Assembly: GCF_023657595.1 (NCBI RefSeq)
Contig: NZ_CP098323.1
Location: 4,488,001 to 4,552,000, forward strand
Origin: Cytobacillus firmus
GTDB lineage: Bacteria > Bacillota > Bacilli > Bacillales > Cytobacillaceae
Direction of reading: 5' to 3'
Length of the DNA: 64,000 bases
The translations under genes and the position numbers were made by a program. The notes under the pieces were generated by a model, which worked only from the letters and a program-made list of their open reading frames with translations, made no database searches and was not told where the DNA came from. Every line of letters starts with the position of its first letter. The stretch's first letter is position 1. Below, piece after piece: positions 18,873-26,903 of this stretch.

Positions 18873-18990
18873 CTTATTTGCAGATTTGTTTTATCTATTT
18901 GTAAACATTCTGGTTCTATTTGCAGGTGTTGGCATTCTATTTGCAAAAATCCTAGTCCTATTTGCAGGTTTTTGTATTCTATTTGCAGAG
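18873..18990. repeat. Six-copy, exactly 21-bp-phased TATTTGCAG tandem array
   Basis: The core TATTTGCAG (variants TATTTGTAA and TATTTGCAA) starts at 18875, 18896, 18917, 18938, 18959 and 18980, always 21 bp apart, usually preceded by CTA/TTC. The 12 bases between cores vary. 21 bp is two turns of B-DNA, so all cores face the same side. It is also seven codons, which explains the open minus-strand frame reading a repeated LQI. It lies in a ~390-bp gap (18817-19206) between the transglycosylase terminator and the LCP gene; nothing else was found in that gap. Confidence 0.85.
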
Positions 18991-19206
18991 TGCACAATCG
19001 GGATTCTTCATCCCAGTAAAAACCTAGCTTTTTTGCAACCAAAAGCTGCTTCTCCTCGTCTATAAAATATAGAGGAAACTTACTAAGACTATGCTCCTAA
19101 GAATTTCCCATTACGAATTAAAATTTCAGTATCAAAATGAAGTCAATTCTGTTATTCTATTATCTATGATGTAACTTTTTGTCAATTTATGTGGAGGGAA
19201 GCAACA

Positions 19207-20136
19207 ATGAGGTCAGAGAATAAAAAGAAGAAACGAACCTGGCTCCGTGTGACCGGTATCTTGGTTTTGTTAATATTAATCGGCACAGGAGTATATGGAT
19301 ATACCGTATATAAATCATTAACAAGTGCAGTAGAAACAATGCATGAACCGATAGAAAGAGAGAAGTCCGAAAAGCGTACAGAGCAAATTACGCTGGAGAA
19401 GAAGGAACCTTTCTCTGTATTGATGCTTGGTGTCGATGAGCGCGAGGGAGACCGCGGACGGTCAGATTCCATGATTGTTCTTACTGTGAATCCAAACCAA
19501 AACTCAGTAAAAATGCTTAGTATTCCGCGTGATACAAGGACAGAAATTATTGGAAAAGGTTTTGACGATAAGATTAACCATGCCTATGCATTCGGCGGTG
19601 TTGAGATGTCCATGAATACTGTGGAAAACTTCCTTGATATTCCAATTGATTACTATATGCAAATAAACATGGAAGGCTTTAAGGATATTGTTGATGCCGT
19701 TGGCGGAGTAACAGTAAATAATGATTTAGATTTCACTTATGAAGGTGTTCATTTTACAAAAGGACAATTAACTTTAAATGGAGAAAAAGCATTAAAGTTC
19801 TCCAGAATGAGATATGACGACCCTAGGGGTGACTTTGGCCGCCAGCTTCGGCAGCGTGAGGTGATCCAAGGTGTGCTTAAAGAAGGTGCAAGCTTATCTT
19901 CTTTAACAAACTATGATGAAATATTTTCAGCTCTCGGCAATAATATTAAAACCAATATGAAATTCAATGAAATGGTGGGCATTCAGAAAAACTATCGGGC
20001 TGCCGCCAAATCAGTTGAACAAATGTCTCTTAAAGGTTCAGGAACAAAAATTGACAAAGTCTATTACTTAATGGTTCCGGATGAGGAAAAACAGCGCGTT
20101 CAAAACGAATTAAAAACTCATTTAGAGCTTAATTAA
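19207..20136 (+). CDS. LytR-CpsA-Psr (LCP) family wall-polymer ligase
   Basis: 309 residues from the ATG at 19207 with GGAGGGA 8 bp upstream; an earlier in-frame ATG at 19189 overlaps that site. A basic N-terminus and one membrane helix (residues ~12-33) are followed by the extracellular LCP domain: PFSVLMLGVDEREGDRGRSDSMIVL near 65-90, SIPRDTR near 108, DKINHAYAFGG, and the late RMRYDDPRGDFGRQLRQREVI near 205-225. LCP enzymes transfer undecaprenyl-linked anionic polymers (teichoic acids, capsules) onto peptidoglycan. The neighbouring CWB2-bearing proteins need such a polymer as their receptor. It is TagU/TagT-like. A strong terminator follows. Confidence 0.93.
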   Translation: MRSENKKKKRTWLRVTGILVLLILIGTGVYGYTVYKSLTSAVETMHEPIEREKSEKRTEQITLEKKEPFSVLMLGVDEREGDRGRSDSMIVLTVNPNQNSVKMLSIPRDTRTEIIGKGFDDKINHAYAFGGVEMSMNTVENFLDIPIDYYMQINMEGFKDIVDAVGGVTVNNDLDFTYEGVHFTKGQLTLNGEKALKFSRMRYDDPRGDFGRQLRQREVIQGVLKEGASLSSLTNYDEIFSALGNNIKTNMKFNEMVGIQKNYRAAAKSVEQMSLKGSGTKIDKVYYLMVPDEEKQRVQNELKTHLELN

Positions 20137-20140
20137 AGAG

Positions 20141-20175
20141 AATCCTCTTTCACTAAAAGTGAAAGAGGATTTTTA
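20141..20175 (+). terminator. Terminator of the LCP gene
   Basis: AATCCTCTTTCACT and AGTGAAAGAGGATT pair around AAA, followed by TTTAT. Confidence 0.9.
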
Positions 20176-20276
20176 TAAATAGTAATAAAACAATTGATAA
20201 CCATAAGATAATCTTGAAACTATTTCATTCCCATTTTTGTATATATTTTAAAAGGGACTATCTGGAGTCGGTTAAA

Positions 20277-20420
20277 GTGACTAAAAGAAAATATAATAAA
20301 GAACGTTACGATTTAGGGATTAAGATCCTCTATATTCTAAACTTTGGAATAGTCCTATTCTTAGGGTTAGCCATCTTGCTCACAGTTTATTATCCAGAGT
20401 TTCTAAGAATATTTAAATAA
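20277..20420 (+). CDS. Small single-span membrane protein (47 aa), unknown function
   Basis: GTG start with GGAG 9 bp upstream. The basic N-terminus VTKRKYNKERYDLG is followed by one hydrophobic helix of about 22 residues and a short tail ending FLRIFK. A longer reading from 20214 has no ribosome site. The TAA overlaps the first base pair of a hairpin terminator. Before IS insertion it would have converged on another tiny membrane-protein gene (22002-22118) across this same hairpin. No family is recognised. Coding status rests on the start site, the helix and the matching terminator. Confidence 0.5.
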   Translation: MTKRKYNKERYDLGIKILYILNFGIVLFLGLAILLTVYYPEFLRIFK

Positions 20421-20444
20421 ACCATCTCATTTCAGAGATGGTTT
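20419..20444. repeat. Left copy of 26-bp target duplication; also a hairpin terminator
   Basis: This 26-bp sequence, identical at 21994-22019, has AAACCATCTC and GAGATGGTTT arms. It is the Rho-independent terminator of the small plus-strand gene ending at 20420 and directly abuts the left end of the IS element. Confidence 0.88.
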
Positions 20445-20534
20445 CAGACTGTCGACAAACTCGGTGAAAATCGTGCTTGTCTGCAGTCTTTTTTGTTTTA
20501 AAATAGAAGTAATACAATGCTTGAGGTGATTTAA

Positions 20535-21893
20535 ATGCTTTCAAAACATAATCCAATTCAACGGGATCAAATTGAAATGGTTGCTTTAGACGAACTTGTA
20601 CCAGCGGACCATTTGGTTCGCAAAATTGAAGCAGCGATTAATTTCTCATTCATCTATGACTTGGTAAAAGATAAGTATTCAGAAAAAGGGCGCCCAAGTA
20701 TTGACCCTGTAATATTAATTAAACTCACATTCATTCAGTATACCTTCGGTATTCGCTCCATGCGTCAAACCATTGAAGAATTGAAAACGAATATGGCTTA
20801 TCGATGGTTTTTAGGTTATGGCTTTCACGATAAAGTTCCTCACTTCTCAACTTTCGGTAAAAATTATGAGCGTCGATTTAAAGACACCGATCTCTTTGAA
20901 CAAATATTTTATCGAATCTTAAAAACCGCAGCTGAAAAGAATTTAATTAGTGTCGAACACGTTTTTGTAGATTCTACGCATGTAAAAGCGAGTGCAAATA
21001 AACGCAAATTTGAAAAGAAAGTGGTTCGAAAAGAAACCCGTGCCTATCAAGAACGCCTTCAAGAGGAGATTAACCAAGACCGTGAGGATCATGGAAAAAA
21101 GCCGTTTCCACCAGATAAGTTTGATAAGGAAGAATACAAAGAAATCAAGGAAAGTACAACGGACCCAGAGAGTGGTTACTATGTAAAAGATGAGCGTACC
21201 AAACAGTTCGCCTATTCTTTCCATGCGGCCGCAGACCGCAACGGCTTTGTTCTTGGGACAATTGTAACTCCTGGTAACACGCATGATAGTCATATTCTAG
21301 AGCCATTAGTAGAACAGGTCATTGATAAAGTTAGTAAACCAAAAGCTGTTGCGGCAGATGCAGCCTATAAAACACCTGCCATCACGAGCTACTTATTGAA
21401 AAACGACATCACTCCTGCCTTACCTTACACACGACCTCGCACAAAAGAGGGTTTCTTCAGAAAACATGAGTATGTTTATGATGAGCATTTTGACTGTTAC
21501 ATTTGCCCGGATGGTGAGATATTAAAATATACAACAACTACAAAGGAAGGGTATCGCCAATATAAATCAGATCCTCGAATTTGTGCTGGATGCTCTTTCT
21601 TGTCTCAATGCACACAGAGTCAAGCACATCAAAAACTGATTCAACGTCATGTGTGGGAGGAGCATGTGGAAGAAGCAGATCATCTTCGCCATCATCGAGA
21701 CGTCAAATCGATCTATGAAAAACGCAAAGAAACAATTGAACGAGTATTCGCAGATGCAAAAGAAAAGCATGGCATGCGTTGGACAACCCTCAGGGGACTT
21801 AAAAAATTGTCGATGCAGGCGATGCTTACTTTCGCTGCCATGAATTTGAAGAAAATGGCCAACTGGACTTGGCAAGGTCCAGAAATGGCCTAA
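20535..21893 (+). CDS. IS1182-family DDE transposase
   Basis: 452 residues with GAGGTGATTTAA before the ATG. The N-terminal domain starts MLSKHNPIQRDQIEMVALDEL and contains the DUF772-like region (GRPSIDPVILIKLTFIQYTFG, residues ~57-76). The DDE catalytic residues are visible: Asp in FVDSTHVKASANK (~145), Asp in AVAADAAYKTP (~275) and Glu in ERVFADAKEKHGMRWT (~418). A cysteine cluster, CAGCSFLSQC, lies near 350. The length is normal, with no frameshift, so the element is probably still active. Confidence 0.95.
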   Translation: MLSKHNPIQRDQIEMVALDELVPADHLVRKIEAAINFSFIYDLVKDKYSEKGRPSIDPVILIKLTFIQYTFGIRSMRQTIEELKTNMAYRWFLGYGFHDKVPHFSTFGKNYERRFKDTDLFEQIFYRILKTAAEKNLISVEHVFVDSTHVKASANKRKFEKKVVRKETRAYQERLQEEINQDREDHGKKPFPPDKFDKEEYKEIKESTTDPESGYYVKDERTKQFAYSFHAAADRNGFVLGTIVTPGNTHDSHILEPLVEQVIDKVSKPKAVAADAAYKTPAITSYLLKNDITPALPYTRPRTKEGFFRKHEYVYDEHFDCYICPDGEILKYTTTTKEGYRQYKSDPRICAGCSFLSQCTQSQAHQKLIQRHVWEEHVEEADHLRHHRDVKSIYEKRKETIERVFADAKEKHGMRWTTLRGLKKLSMQAMLTFAAMNLKKMANWTWQGPEMA

Positions 21894-21943
21894 ATGATAA
21901 CCTCGGAGAGGTCTGTAATTGCTTAAAAAACCATAAAAAATCA

Positions 21944-21983
21944 AAAAAGGGTTCGGAATGAGACTAATCCGAACCCTTTTTGT
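21944..21983 (+). terminator. Terminator inside the right end of the IS element
   Basis: The 14-bp arms AAAAAGGGTTCGGA and TCCGAACCCTTTTT pair around a ~10-nt loop. It ends the transposase transcript just before the right inverted repeat. Confidence 0.85.
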
Positions 21984-21993
21984 CTACAAACTG

Positions 21994-22019
21994 AAACCAT
22001 CTCATTTCAGAGATGGTTT
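21994..22019. repeat. Right copy of 26-bp target duplication; terminator of the small minus-strand gene
   Basis: Identical to 20419-20444 and directly abutting the right end of the IS. The minus-strand small gene stops inside it (TGA at 22002-22004), so here it acts as that gene's terminator. Confidence 0.88.
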
Positions 22020-22118
22020 TACTTTATTTCGTATTTTATAATTTATTATCTCTATTAAAAATAATGTTCCCCATAAAATAACCCTAAGAAAATTACATTT
22101 ACTTTTTTTACCTTCCAC
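22002..22118 (-). CDS. Small membrane protein (38 aa), unknown function
   Basis: A GTG start at 22118 has a near-perfect ribosome site, AGGAGG, 7 bp upstream. The peptide is basic at both ends (VEGKKSKCNFLRV and NYKIRNKVKPSLK) with one hydrophobic segment, VILWGTLFLIEII. The stop codon lies within the hairpin duplicated by the IS. An inverted repeat AATGGTAA/TTACCATT lies about 45 bp upstream of the start. No family is recognised. The excellent start site and terminator make a real gene likely. Confidence 0.6.
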   Translation of the reverse strand: MEGKKSKCNFLRVILWGTLFLIEIINYKIRNKVKPSLK

Positions 22119-22160
22119 ACTACTTCCTCCTAAATAATTCCAAGAAAGTATAACATAATA

Positions 22161-22190
22161 AATGGTAATATTATATATATTGTTACCATT
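22161..22190. promoter_or_regulatory. Inverted repeat upstream of the 38-aa gene
   Basis: AATGGTAA (22161-22168) and TTACCATT (22183-22190) are perfect arms around 14 A/T bases. A -10-like TATACT (minus strand) lies between this repeat and the ribosome site. It may be an operator for the small gene. Confidence 0.35.
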
Positions 22191-22217
22191 TTATAGATCT
22201 ATCAATTAAATAATTTT

Positions 22218-22239
22218 TTCAATCAAACGTTTGATTGAA
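22218..22239. promoter_or_regulatory. Perfect 22-bp palindrome with AATCAAACGTTTGATT core
   Basis: Perfectly self-complementary over 22 bp, centred on CG, in the non-coding gap after the broken leucine-rich gene. The same 16-bp core recurs at 25815-25838. CG-centred palindromes are typical of LacI-family operators. No T-run is present, so it is not a terminator. Confidence 0.45.
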
Positions 22240-22344
22240 GTCTAGAATATCGAAGTTCTGCGGCATCTTATTTAAATAAATGATGCCAAATGCTTGGAAA
22301 AAGAGACTAACTGATTGCTCGACAATCATTAATCCCCTCCAATG

Positions 22345-24939
22345 CTAATTCATTAAATCAACTACTTGCTTTAACACAGGTTCTCCAATTCCTCCGCCAA
22401 CTTGGTGAACATCTGCAGATTGTTTAGCTTCCAAGGTGCTGATCTGTGAATCAGTTAGAGTACTGGAAACTAATAATACAGGAACATTAAACTTTGCTGC
22501 CAGCGGCCCTGCCGCTAAGGCATCCACTAGTTTCGCTGTATTTGAATGAGCCACCATAATCGTTGGCATTTCAGACTGATTATAAAATGTCTCAATGACT
22601 TTAGCATTTGTCTCCTGGCGGTTGACACCGCTTAACCTATTATTTAATACGTTCTTACTTGTAATTTGATTCATTTCATTCATGATGGCTGGGGATATAA
22701 CACCTTTCCCACCAATGAAATAAGAAGTATCCAGCCCTTCACCTTTTAACCATGAAAAGGTCTTTGAAGGCACAGCATTTTTGTCTGAAAGAATAATTGG
22801 CTGTTTAGTTTGACCAGATTGAGCCGCAATGGATAAAGCATCTGGTTCTCCGTAGCCATATGCCATATATACAGTTTGGACATCGATTAGTTTATCAAGC
22901 TCCTGTGCGATAAGAAGTGACGTTTCATATCTAGTTTTCCCGCCAATTCGCGTGACCTGATATCCTTTAGAAGATAGACTGCTCTTTAGTTGATCTGAAA
23001 TAACACCCGATCCCCCTATGAATACAATATTCTTTACTTGAAGCCGCTCTATTTCAGCAAGTGTCTCTTCCGGCAGAGCATTTTTGGTTGTTAACAGAAT
23101 AGGAGCGTCCTTAGCTGATGCTAATGGTGTAGCCGTTAATCCATCGGCAATAGCCCAACCATTTACTAAAAAGACTGTATCAGATTTATCCCAGCCGACT
23201 TTAGAGATTTCCACTGCGGTTGTATATCTTGTTTTTCCAACTAGCTTCTGAATTTGAGGTTTTACATCAGTAACCTCGATCTCCGAAATATCGCTTGAAT
23301 TACCTGCAGCGTCTATCGCGAGTATTTGAATATAGCTTCCAGCTTGCTGATTTTCAATCTCCATAACAAAATGGCCGCGTGCATTAGCTTCTGTTCTTCC
23401 AATTTCATTGCCAGATACCTTCGCAATGACAGTGGCATTCGGTTCAGCAGTACCTGTAATTTGGGTTTGCAAATCAGTTACTCCATTTACCGCTGGTGGT
23501 GCAGGTGGCATCTCATCAACTACAATGACTTTAGCAGCTGAGCTCACATTGCCTGCAGTGTCTTTTGCAGTTACTTCAATGAATGTTCCTGCTTTTTGAG
23601 TTGGTATATCAATGGAGAAATCCCCATTAGCATCAGCCGTTCCTTTCCAATCTTGGCTTCCTATTTTAACAGTTATCTCAGACTCTATTTCTGCCTTGCC
23701 TTTAATTGAGATTGAGTCCACGGTTACTTTCTCTACAATAGGAGCAGCAGGTGCAGTTTCATCAACAACGATTACTTTTACTGTATCACTAGTATTTCCT
23801 GCCCGGTCTATGGCCGTCAGTTCTATCTCCGTCCCTGCCTTTTGAGGAGTAATCCATAAAGAAAAGTTTCCGTCCTGATCCGCACTCGTATCCATGTCCC
23901 AGGCTCTTCCGTTAACCTTGGCAGTTATACTTACATATGGCTCAGCTTTTCCCGATACTGTCTCTGAAAAATCAGCCACCATATTAACTTTTGGAGCAGC
24001 CGGACGAACTAAATCAATTTCATTTATTTTAATGGTCTTATTTAAGTCTGGGTTTGCAAATTTAAGTGTAACCTCATCAACCCCATTTAAGTTACCTTTC
24101 AATATTATCTTTCCATTAGTACCTGCTGAAGGTTCCAAAACTGAAGCAGACACATTGTTATTTTTTGATTCTATAGTTACCAGGTTCCTAATATAATCGT
24201 CCCATTCGTACATGATTTCATTGTTAAAATACCAGTTATAAGGTACTTCCATTTGCTTCTCGCCTAGCACAATCGATTGATAATTTGAAGGAATAACGAA
24301 CTTATATTGATCTCTCTTGCCGGCAATGAAATTATTATTTATATAAAGATTCCTTATCCCAGAGAAGGGGCTGTAGTTAATAACCTGATTGAATGATATA
24401 TCCAAAAAGTCTAAATTACCGAGGTTATACAAGGGATTGATATCACTTATCCTATTATGTGCCAAACTTAAATCGGTTAATTCAGTAAGGGCTGATAAAG
24501 GGGTCAGGTCAGATATAGCGTTGTTTTCCAGCCTAAGCTGCTCCAAATCAGACATTTCACTTAATGGAGTAAGGTCCGTGATCCCTGCGTTCTCCAGATA
24601 AAGTGTTTTTAACCAGGTCAAATTTTTCAAAGGGCTTATATCTGTTAATGAATTATGGCTTAACTCCAGTACTTGAAGATAATTCAAACTTGCCAATACA
24701 TCTATATCAGAAATGTTGTTACCGCTTAACCCAATGGAATTTAAACCATTTAAATTTTTTAAAGGCGTCAACTCCGTAATGTTATTTCCGTTCAAAGATA
24801 AGGACGTCAAGTTGCTTAACCCACTTAATGGTGTGAGGTCGGAAATTTCATTTCCATCTAAACGTAAATAACTTAAGGATTTTAATTCTGCTAAAGGACT
24901 AATACTATCTACCTGACTGTTGCCAACTATTTCTGGGAA
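22345..24939 (-). pseudogene. 5'-truncated surface protein: leucine-rich repeats, Ig-like modules, three CWB2 repeats
   Basis: The open frame runs 864 codons from just after a TGA at 24940-24942 and has no credible start and no signal peptide. The first readable residues, EIVGNSQVDSISPL, already lie inside an internalin-like leucine-rich repeat, so the true N-terminus is missing. About 200 residues of LRR (repeated NxIxDLTPLxxL) are followed by three bacterial Ig-like modules (each ending near DxAGNxS) and three CWB2 repeats at the C-terminus. Apart from the lost 5' end the frame is intact. Without export signals the product could not reach the wall. A TTG at 24810 is the first possible start but has no ribosome site and cuts into the LRR. 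Confidence 0.85.
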
Positions 24940-25562
24940 TCACATATTTTGCTGGAAAACAGATTAATTTATTTGAAACCAACAGAGCTACTGAGCCAAA
25001 GGAAAATATACAGGAACCTTTAGACACATTGGATGAAAAAAGTGATAAAGACGATAAGACTACTCTTAAGACTGTTGGACAAATAATCGAATACAATGGG
25101 ATGATAGGTGAACTCCTTGTTTTAAAAGAAGCAAATAAAACAATCAATCTAAATCAAATTTCTCTTACTATTAATAATATAAAGATAATAAATATGAAAG
25201 TTACTGATGAATATCCATACGGCTCATCCCAGTCCGAAGGGTTTGGCAGTAAAAATTATAACTACATGCTCATTGATTATTCGGTGGAGAACACCTCAGA
25301 AGACGATCTTAGATTCTACGCTCCTATAGATAAGGTCATATTAAACACAGATGAAGAAAAAATAGCGGCTGATATCGAGTTTAGGGGTAAAAATAATGGA
25401 GGAGAATTTGACAGTAAAGAAAGGGATGAATCAAGAATTGGCTTTATAGTGGAACCGGAACCACTGAAAGTAAAAACGATAAAATTAATAACTGGCAAAG
25501 TTACCGATAAAGAGAATAACACAATTGCAGAACCACAAGAAATTACCTTTGAATTAAAATAA
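24903..25562 (+). pseudogene. 5'-truncated DUF4352-like anchored extracellular protein
   Basis: 219 codons are open from a TAA at 24900-24902, with no ATG or plausible ribosome site. The start of the frame reads LFLGITYFAGKQINLF, the second half of a signal or anchor helix, then an acidic linker, then a beta-rich domain (from ~KTVGQIIEYNG to the end) resembling DUF4352-type lipoprotein modules (LIDYSVENTSEDDL). The native start and the first part of the signal are missing. It overlaps the truncated leucine-rich frame by 37 bp, head to head. A weak TTG start at 25029 is possible but would leave no export signal. Domain assignment is tentative. Confidence 0.65.
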
Positions 25563-25899
25563 AAGGTTGGAGAATGAAATATATAAAATGATTTTTGATG
25601 AATATAGTGTTTCCCATTTTTCATGATGCTTTTTACTAATTCCTGATTAAGATAAACATAAATGGTGTTCTTCTCACCCTTAACGATTCTAATTTTGCTA
25701 TAGTCCACTTAGACTCATCCAATGAAGAGTCTAAATGGGCTATTATGGAAGAAACAAGTTTTTTTCTAACCGGCCTCTTTATATCTATATACAATGAGTT
25801 AAATCACTCTTTTAATTTAATCAAACGTTTGATTAAATGTTAGTTGCAGTTTAATAGAAAACTTGCTATATCAAAATATAAAGACTTTTGTTTATTATT
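25563..25899. other. Intergenic region with inverted repeat and possible gene remnant
   Basis: 337 bp without a supported gene. At 25701-25742 an imperfect 16-bp inverted repeat (AGACTC/GAGTCT core, 10-nt loop) is visible without a T-run. Minus-strand 25576-25708 could encode MDYSKIRIVKGEKNTIYVYL and some 25 further plausible residues; this may be a remnant of a lost gene, but no family is recognised. A perfect palindrome at 25815-25838 is listed separately. Confidence 0.4.
25815..25838. promoter_or_regulatory. Perfect 24-bp palindrome with AATCAAACGTTTGATT core
   Basis: Self-complementary over 24 bp. It shares its 16-bp core with 22218-22239 but not the outer bases, which suggests two binding sites for one protein rather than a simple duplication. 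It lies between the broken DUF4352-like gene and the end of the gene at 25900. Confidence 0.45.
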
Positions 25900-26625
25900 T
25901 TACCAGCTAACCGTAATCCATCCATCCTCTTTTTGATCAATTGTATACGCTTTGTGTCGCGTAAATTCAACACTAACCTTTGCCCCTGTTTTTTTTACAA
26001 AATCTATATTTTCAGTCATGCCTTCATATACGAACCCCTCTCCTGTAAACACTCCTTTAAGCAATTCCGAATAGCCAGAAGAAGCAGAGGCATAGCCAGT
26101 ACTGCTGGTATAGATCATTTCCCCATTTTTAAACATTGCATAAAGATCAGTGTCCTGCACAACGTATAGCTTTGAACCATATTTGGCTGCAACATTCCTA
26201 ATATGTTTTAATCTATTATTCTCACTAACATCAATGGTTTCCACATAAATGAGATCGCCATATTTAATTGTTGCCACCTGTTCCTCTTCATTTTCCTGGG
26301 TTTCATCATTGGCATCTTTGTTTTTTTCAGTTATTCTTTCTTTGTTTTCACTCGATTGAACAACTTCTCCAGTCTCCTCCAATTTTTCTGTTGCTTCACT
26401 TCCTTTTGTTACTACCTTGTTTGCAGGAGGAATTTCTTTGGATTCCATAAATTTTTCTGTGTCACCATCTTTATACTCAGCGTACTTCTGTGATTGTGGA
26501 AGTTCATTAGATACCAGCTCTTTCTCATTTGCATTCGTTTCTTTAGGTGCACCTCCATAATAAAATGCACCCACTGTAGATAATGACACCGCAGTAAGGA
26601 TTATTAACGGAATTTTCCCTTTCAT
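25900..26625 (-). CDS. Membrane-anchored or secreted protein, unknown function
   Basis: About 241 residues from the ATG at 26625 (AAAGGTG 8 bp upstream); a GTG three codons earlier is the alternative. An N-terminal helix (IPLIILTAVSLSTVGAFYYG) is followed by a long acidic, low-complexity linker rich in E, K and N (~30-115). A compact C-terminal domain of ~120 residues contains YGDLIYVETIDVSENN, YGSKLYVVQDTDLYAMFKNGEMIYTSSTGY and a final DGWITVSW. The layout suggests an extracellular ligand- or wall-binding domain on a stalk. No family is recognised. Confidence 0.7.
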   Translation of the reverse strand: MKGKIPLIILTAVSLSTVGAFYYGGAPKETNANEKELVSNELPQSQKYAEYKDGDTEKFMESKEIPPANKVVTKGSEATEKLEETGEVVQSSENKERITEKNKDANDETQENEEEQVATIKYGDLIYVETIDVSENNRLKHIRNVAAKYGSKLYVVQDTDLYAMFKNGEMIYTSSTGYASASSGYSELLKGVFTGEGFVYEGMTENIDFVKKTGAKVSVEFTRHKAYTIDQKEDGWITVSW

Positions 26626-26797
26626 CTCCTCCACACCTTTCCCATTGGATCTATATTAGTTAGACGTTTAAAGATGAAATAAGTTTCAATATTTTCCAAT
26701 TTTATTTCATTTGTGTTACAAAGGCTTACCCACACCTTTTTCAGAAATGAAAAAATCTATTTAGGTTGGTTTCTTCCATATTTCGATCATATATATT

Positions 26798-26811
26798 ATT
26801 TTTCGGGAAAT
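26798..26811. promoter_or_regulatory. Possible Noc (nucleoid occlusion) binding site
   Basis: ATTTTTCGGGAAAT matches 12 of 14 bases of the recalled Noc site consensus ATTTCCCGGGAAAT, with a perfect right half-site. An identical copy within a 20-bp match occurs at 37732-37745. It is intergenic. Confidence 0.4.
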
Positions 26812-26845
26812 AATGTCATACTGATTCGACTTTTTATAAAAGAAA

Positions 26846-26875
26846 TACAAAAGGAGCAGATTAGCCTGCTCCTTT
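26846..26875 (-). terminator. Terminator of the DUF4127 gene / locus
   Basis: AAAGGAGCAG and CTGCTCCTTT form a 10-bp stem with a 6-nt loop. A TTTTG run follows on the minus strand. Confidence 0.85.
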
Positions 26876-26903
26876 CTTAAATTGTTATTAGGTTATCAAA
26901 AAA

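Larger units (their letters stand above)
20445..21993 (+). mobile_element. IS1182-family insertion sequence (1549 bp, intact)
   Basis: Ends are imperfect inverted repeats: the left end starts CAGACTGTCGACAAA and the right end, read inward, CAGTTTGTAGACAAA (12 of 15 match). It carries one full-length transposase and is flanked by a perfect 26-bp duplication that is itself a terminator hairpin. Family assignment comes from the transposase. IS1182-type elements are reported to make variable, sometimes long duplications and to favour palindromes; that is recalled family knowledge and fits this case. Confidence 0.88.

Noticed and set aside
18873-18990. CRISPR array
   Set aside because: The conserved core is only about 9-12 bp with 9-12 bp between, far below CRISPR repeat and spacer sizes, and no cas gene is near.
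18859-19065. Open reading frames through the 21-bp repeat array (plus strand 68 aa; minus strand with repeated LQI)
   Set aside because: They are by-products of a repeat whose length is a multiple of three. No ribosome site or flanking conserved protein sequence is visible.
22218-22239. parS site or terminator
   Set aside because: The sequence does not resemble the parS consensus TGTTCCACGTGAAACA and has no loop or T-run.
24905-25147. Continuation of the leucine-rich gene upstream on the minus strand by frameshift
   Set aside because: None of the other minus-strand frames beyond 24942 shows leucine-rich repeats or a signal peptide, so a rearrangement is preferred to a frameshift.
25316-25708. 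130-aa minus-strand frame opposite the DUF4352-like gene
   Set aside because: Most of it is antisense to the truncated gene. Only the first ~45 codons lie outside and could be a gene remnant, which is noted under the intergenic entry.
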